Source: Actinomycetes bacterium | GTDB taxonomy: Bacteria; Actinomycetota; CALGFH01 | DNA: 16,221 bases | NCBI GenBank assembly: GCA_030152105.1 | Contig: JASLIH010000037.1 | Location: 1-16,221 of the forward strand | Direction: 5' to 3' | In this document: positions 13,361-16,221 of the stretch, one piece after another | How positions within the stretch are numbered: position 1 is the first letter of the stretch | Layout of the letters: every line of letters begins with the position of its first letter | Notes under the pieces: model-generated | The model's database searches: none | What the model was told of the DNA's origin: nothing | The model's input: the letters and a program-made list of their open reading frames with translations, nothing else | Translations under genes and position numbers: made by a program

Positions 13361-13471
13361 CCCGACCCCTCGCACCCCAGCCCGCCGGGCGGTCGCCTGG
13401 GCGCCTGGTGGCCTCCCATCGATGGTGCGATCACCCACACCTGGCCTCCGGCGCAGCGGCAAGCTGGACCA
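13361..13471. promoter_or_regulatory. Leader between dehydrogenase gene and MEDS pair
   Basis: These 111 bases between the Gfo/Idh stop and the MEDS-STAS start carry two candidate ribosome sites: GGAGG at 13445-13449 and GAGGGG at about 13366-13371. I see no stable T-tailed terminator. The MEDS pair may have its own promoter here or depend on read-through. Confidence 0.35.
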
Positions 13472-14512
13472 TCAGGGTAGCCCTTCTCCGCCGAGCCCAG
13501 TGACCGGCCCGCCGGCCTGGACCGACCGGATGGCGGCCAGGGCGACGGCCAGGGCGGCGCGGGCGTCCCTGCCGCCGGGTTCGGGGGTGGCGCCGCCGCG
13601 GACGCAGTCGGCGAAGTAGGCCAGCTCGGCGCTGTAGGCGTCGTGGAACAGGTCGACGTTGCGCCGCCAGGTGTCGCTGGCCACGCCCTGGGCGCCGTGG
13701 TAGGTCATGGTGGTGCGGCGGATGTCGCCGGCGGTCACCATCCCGGCCGACCCGAACACCTCACCGCGGATGTCGTAGCCGTAGACGGCGTTGAAGCTGG
13801 CCTCGGCGGTGGCGATAGCGCCGTTGTCGAAGCGGACCAGGACCACCGCGGTGTCCTGCAGGCCCTGGTCCTTGAACTCCGGGTAGGCCAGGGCGTCGGC
13901 GACGGCGTAGACCTCGACCGGCTCGGCGCCGGGGTTGAGGTAGCGAAGGGTGTCGAAGTCGTGGATCAGGGTCTCAAGGAAGATGGTCGAGGGCGGCACC
14001 CGGCCCGGGTCGGGGATCCCGGGGTCGCGGGTGAGCGAGCGCAGCAGCTGTGGGGTGCCGAGGCGGCCGCCGGCGACCAGGTCGTGCGCGGCCCGGAAGC
14101 TCCGGTCAAAGCGGCGGTTGAAGCCGACCTGCAGCGGCACCCCGGCCGCCTCGGCGGCCGCGATGGCCCGGTCGGCGTCGGCCAGGGTGAGGGCCATGGG
14201 CTTCTCGCAGAACACCGCCTTGCCGGCCCCGGCGGCGGCTTCGACCAGGTCGGCGTGGAAACGGGCCGGGGCGGCGATCACCACCGCCTCAACGGCCGGG
14301 TCGGCCAGCAGCTCGGCCGGGTCGGTGGTGGCGAGCGGCGCGCCGAGCGAGGCGGCCAGCCGCTCGGCCGCCCCGGGGGCCGGGTCGGCGACACCGGCCA
14401 GGCGCGCCCCCGGCACCCGCCGGGCCAGGGTCTCGCCATGGAAGGCCCCGATCAGCCCAGCCCCGATGAGGCCGACGGCGACGGGCGCGGTGCTGGCATC
14501 GCTGACAGTCAT
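13472..14512 (-). CDS. Gfo/Idh/MocA-family dehydrogenase, inositol-2-dehydrogenase-like
   Basis: A 346-residue NAD(P)-dependent sugar or polyol dehydrogenase from ATG 14510-14512, which overlaps the upstream stop (ATGA). The Rossmann motif GLIGAGLIG is at 14-22. The EKP motif (CEKPMA) is at 102-107, with Lys104 as the usual catalytic/cofactor lysine. LIHDFDTLRYL at 182-192 supplies His184/Asp185 at the position of the IolG catalytic Asp/His set. GFNRRFD at 130-136 also matches IolG-like proteins. It would oxidise a ring hydroxyl of inositol or a related sugar with NAD. It is coupled to the hydroxypyruvate-isomerase-like gene, suggesting sequential steps in polyol or sugar-acid catabolism. The exact substrate is inference. 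Confidence 0.92.
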   Translation of the reverse strand: MTVSDASTAPVAVGLIGAGLIGAFHGETLARRVPGARLAGVADPAPGAAERLAASLGAPLATTDPAELLADPAVEAVVIAAPARFHADLVEAAAGAGKAVFCEKPMALTLADADRAIAAAEAAGVPLQVGFNRRFDRSFRAAHDLVAGGRLGTPQLLRSLTRDPGIPDPGRVPPSTIFLETLIHDFDTLRYLNPGAEPVEVYAVADALAYPEFKDQGLQDTAVVLVRFDNGAIATAEASFNAVYGYDIRGEVFGSAGMVTAGDIRRTTMTYHGAQGVASDTWRRNVDLFHDAYSAELAYFADCVRGGATPEPGGRDARAALAVALAAIRSVQAGGPVTGLGGEGLP

Positions 14513-15288
14513 AGCCGCTCTCCTCTCGAGCCCGGCGTCCGGGACGTGGTGAAGGCCTCGCGGAAGCTGGCCAGAGCGTGCTCGCTGTCACCCGACGCCC
14601 ACGCCTCCAGGCCGACGGTGCCGCGGTAGTCCATGTCGTCGAGGGCCCCGGCGACGGCCGGGTAGTTGATCTCGCCCGTCCCCGGCTCGCAGCGCCCTGG
14701 GACGTCGGCCACCTGGACCTCCCCGATCAGCGGGCCGGCCCGGCGCAGCAGCTCGATCAGGTTCCCCTCACCGATCTGGGCGTGGTACAGGTCCAGCATC
14801 ATCCGCAGCCCGGGACGGCCGACCGCCTCGACCAGGGCCATGGTGTCGGCGGCGCGGGCGAATGGGACCCCAGGATGGTCGACGGCGGTGTTCAGGTTCT
14901 CCAGGCAGAAGGTCACCCCGGCCCGCTCCCCCAGGGCGGCCACCCGCTCCAGGGTGCGGGCCGCGGCCAGCCACATCGCCCCGGTCACCACCTGGACCGG
15001 CCGGACCGGCAGACCGTTCGCGTCCAGCCCGGTCCCGTGCAGGTTCAGCCGCGGGCAGCCCAGCCGCTCGGCGACCGCGATCGACTCCTCGGCCGTCCGC
15101 AGCAGCTCGGCCGCGCCCTCGTCGTCGGTCAGGGTCCCGGTGACATAGCCGGTCATCGACGAGAACACCGCCCCGGTCCTCGCCAGGGCGTCGACGTCCT
15201 TTCGGGTCCAGTCCCAGATCTCGACCTGGAACCCCAGCTCGGCGATCCGCCGCACCCGCTCCAGGAGCGGGAGCTCCAGGAACACCAT
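14509..15288 (-). CDS. Hydroxypyruvate isomerase-like TIM-barrel protein
   Basis: At least 259 residues from ATG 15286-15288, but the family N-terminus continues upstream. In-frame codons back to CTG 15316-15318 encode TAELAVCAEM, which matches the expected first strand, and that CTG overlaps the stop of the small ORF (CTGA) with GGGAG before it. CTG is therefore the likelier true start, giving about 269 residues. Family features, numbered from the ATG, are VEIWDW at about 22-27, NLHGTGLD near 82-89, FCLENLN near 128-134 with a catalytic-type Glu, MLDLYHAQIGEGNL near 164-177, the Hyi signature VADVPGRCEPGTGEINY near 193-209 and GLEAW near 225-229 (second Glu). Hyi proteins interconvert hydroxypyruvate and tartronate semialdehyde; relatives act on keto-sugars in inositol-type pathways. 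It is coupled (ATGA) to the dehydrogenase. Confidence 0.9.
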   Translation of the reverse strand: MVFLELPLLERVRRIAELGFQVEIWDWTRKDVDALARTGAVFSSMTGYVTGTLTDDEGAAELLRTAEESIAVAERLGCPRLNLHGTGLDANGLPVRPVQVVTGAMWLAAARTLERVAALGERAGVTFCLENLNTAVDHPGVPFARAADTMALVEAVGRPGLRMMLDLYHAQIGEGNLIELLRRAGPLIGEVQVADVPGRCEPGTGEINYPAVAGALDDMDYRGTVGLEAWASGDSEHALASFREAFTTSRTPGSRGERL

Positions 15289-15314
15289 CTCGGCGCAGAC
15301 GGCCAGCTCGGCTG

Positions 15315-15461
15315 TCAGGAGCCTCTCTCCCGGGCCTTGGCCTGCGCGGCGTGTCCCAGGGCGCCGATGCTCCTGGCCAGGTCGGTCGGGTCGATCGGCA
15401 CGGCGATGCCCGCCTTTCTGTACGGCCTGACCGGATACTGCTGGGCCTTGGACGCTACCAC
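15315..15461 (-). CDS. Small ORF of 48 codons upstream of the isomerase
   Basis: GTG 15459-15461 to TGA 15315-15317 encodes 48 residues: VVASKAQQYPVRPYRKAGIA, then VPIDPTDLARSIGALGHAAQ, then AKARERGS. Almost all third positions are G or C, as in the neighbouring genes, and the amino-acid composition is balanced, unlike the Arg/Pro-rich shadow frames. Its stop overlaps the probable CTG start of the isomerase. It starts 34 bases after the stop of the upstream membrane protein, without a strong ribosome site. I recognise no family. It could be a genuine small protein, the remnant C-terminus of a lost gene, or a leader peptide controlling isomerase translation. Confidence 0.5.
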   Translation of the reverse strand: MVASKAQQYPVRPYRKAGIAVPIDPTDLARSIGALGHAAQAKARERGS

Positions 15462-15495
15462 GGGGCGCCAGCCCGGCCAGACTGGCGCCGGCCGG

Positions 15496-16221
15496 TCAGC
15501 TGCGCCCGCCCGAGTCCCGAAGCCACAGGGACGCCTTGGTCGGCTCGACGGTCTGGGCGGCCACGGCCAGCAGCTCGCCGGTCAGGGTGTCCAGGTCGAC
15601 CTCGTCCCGCAGGCGGGCGCTGAACGCCTCGATGGTCTTGGCGGCGTCGTAGCGGCGCCGGTTGAAGCGCCGGTCGACCACCTGCTGAATGCGGCGGCGG
15701 GCCGGCTGGAACAGGGCCGCCACGGCCAGGGTCGCCCCGGCCACGGCCAGGCTCGAGTCCTGCCCGGCCAGCTGGCCCAGGACCAGGGCGACGGCGGCGT
15801 AGCCAGCGCCGAGCAGCAGGGTGAGCAGCCCGTAGGCCAGGGTACGGCTGAGGATCCGGTCCAGGTCGTACAGCCGGTAGCGCAGCACGGCCGCGCCCGT
15901 GGCCACCGGCAGGATGGCCAGACTCAGCCCGACGGCCAGGCTGAGCAGGGTGCTGGCGCTGGCCGCCCCGATGGCCAGGCCGGCCAGGACAACAACGCCG
16001 GCCATCGCCACCAGCAGCGCCGCCAACGCCACCCACCGGAGCTGGAGGCGCTCCACCCCGCGGGCCCGGCGGAAACGCCCCACCAGCGAGGCGGCCGCGA
16101 CGACCACGGCCAGGGTAGTGACGGCCAGGGCGACCTGGTTGGCGACCAGCAGGACACCGCCGTGGCCGCGCAGGTCGAAGGGGCCGCCGGTCGCCTCATA
16201 GCGCGGGTCCAGGGGCCCACC
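15496..16221 (-). CDS. Membrane protein resembling histidine-kinase N-terminal module (partial)
   Basis: The frame is open from the window edge (16221) to TGA 15496-15498, giving the C-terminal 241 residues; the true start lies outside. Counting from the edge, at least five hydrophobic segments are visible, starting VLLVANQVALAVTTLAVVVA, WVALAALLVAMAGVVVLAGL, TLLSLAVGLSLAILPVATGA, LAYGLLTLLLGAGYAAVALV and LAVAGATLAVAALFQP. Conserved RYRLYDLDRILSRTLAYG and RRRIQQVVDRRFNRRRYD motifs link them. This layout is well known in actinobacterial sensor kinases and their kinase-less relatives. Here the protein ends soon after, at TKASLWLRDSGG, without GAF, DHp or ATPase domains. It is therefore probably a kinase-less sensor-like membrane protein of unknown role. 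Confidence 0.8.
   Translation of the reverse strand, partial: GGPLDPRYEATGGPFDLRGHGGVLLVANQVALAVTTLAVVVAAASLVGRFRRARGVERLQLRWVALAALLVAMAGVVVLAGLAIGAASASTLLSLAVGLSLAILPVATGAAVLRYRLYDLDRILSRTLAYGLLTLLLGAGYAAVALVLGQLAGQDSSLAVAGATLAVAALFQPARRRIQQVVDRRFNRRRYDAAKTIEAFSARLRDEVDLDTLTGELLAVAAQTVEPTKASLWLRDSGGRS

Noticed and set aside
1..16221. Search for a defence system, prophage, secondary-metabolite cluster or mobile element
   Set aside because: No nuclease, helicase, integrase, transposase, phage structural, NRPS/PKS or toxin-antitoxin proteins are visible; gene content is housekeeping, transport and regulation.

Overview
This 16.2 kb window is very GC-rich, with strong GC bias at third codon positions and frequent GTG starts. 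F420-type luciferase-like monooxygenase, MEDS-domain and DtxR/IdeR-box features point to an actinobacterium (Actinomycetota), probably a soil or environmental lineage. The sequence alone does not give a genus. Coding density is very high: no gene-free stretch exceeds about 150 bases, and I see no rRNA, tRNA, CRISPR, transposase, phage gene or attachment site. This looks like ordinary chromosome with several small regulatory and metabolic modules.

Left part (1-5562). A minus-strand cluster runs leftwards: a class I SAM methyltransferase fused in frame to a MaoC-type hydratase, a MosC-like MFS transporter joined by a GTGA overlap and carrying an unusually long Arg/Gly-rich central loop, and the N-terminal 290 codons of a membrane protein with a degenerate PAP2 domain that leaves the window. 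Divergent from this lies an alpha/beta hydrolase coupled (GTGA) to an UlaG-like metallo-beta-lactamase-fold hydrolase.

Middle part (5591-9761). An SRAP (YedK/HMCES) DNA-protein crosslink protein sits downstream of an iron-uptake pair on the minus strand: an EfeO imelysin-type lipoprotein followed by an EfeB DyP peroxidase with a Tat plus lipoprotein signal. An IdeR/DtxR-like iron box overlaps a plausible promoter just upstream of efeO. EfeU is not present. Divergent from efeO is an ECF sigma factor overlapping (ATGA) a single-pass membrane protein that is the likely, but non-ZAS, anti-sigma factor.

Right part (9766-16221). An LLM-class F420-type oxidoreductase and a classical SDR are divergent. 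Next, on the minus strand, is a two-gene signalling pair in which the same MEDS sensor domain is attached once to a STAS domain and once to an RsbW-like ATPase, suggesting a partner-switch pair. Last comes a minus-strand run made of a membrane protein of histidine-kinase-N-terminus type (partial), a 48-codon small ORF, a hydroxypyruvate-isomerase-like TIM barrel and a Gfo/Idh/MocA dehydrogenase. The last two form a sugar or polyol catabolic unit, and the isomerase probably starts at a CTG that overlaps the small ORF stop.

Five gene junctions use 4-base overlaps or an equivalent (GTGA, GTGA, ATGA, ATGA and probably CTGA), so translational coupling is common here.
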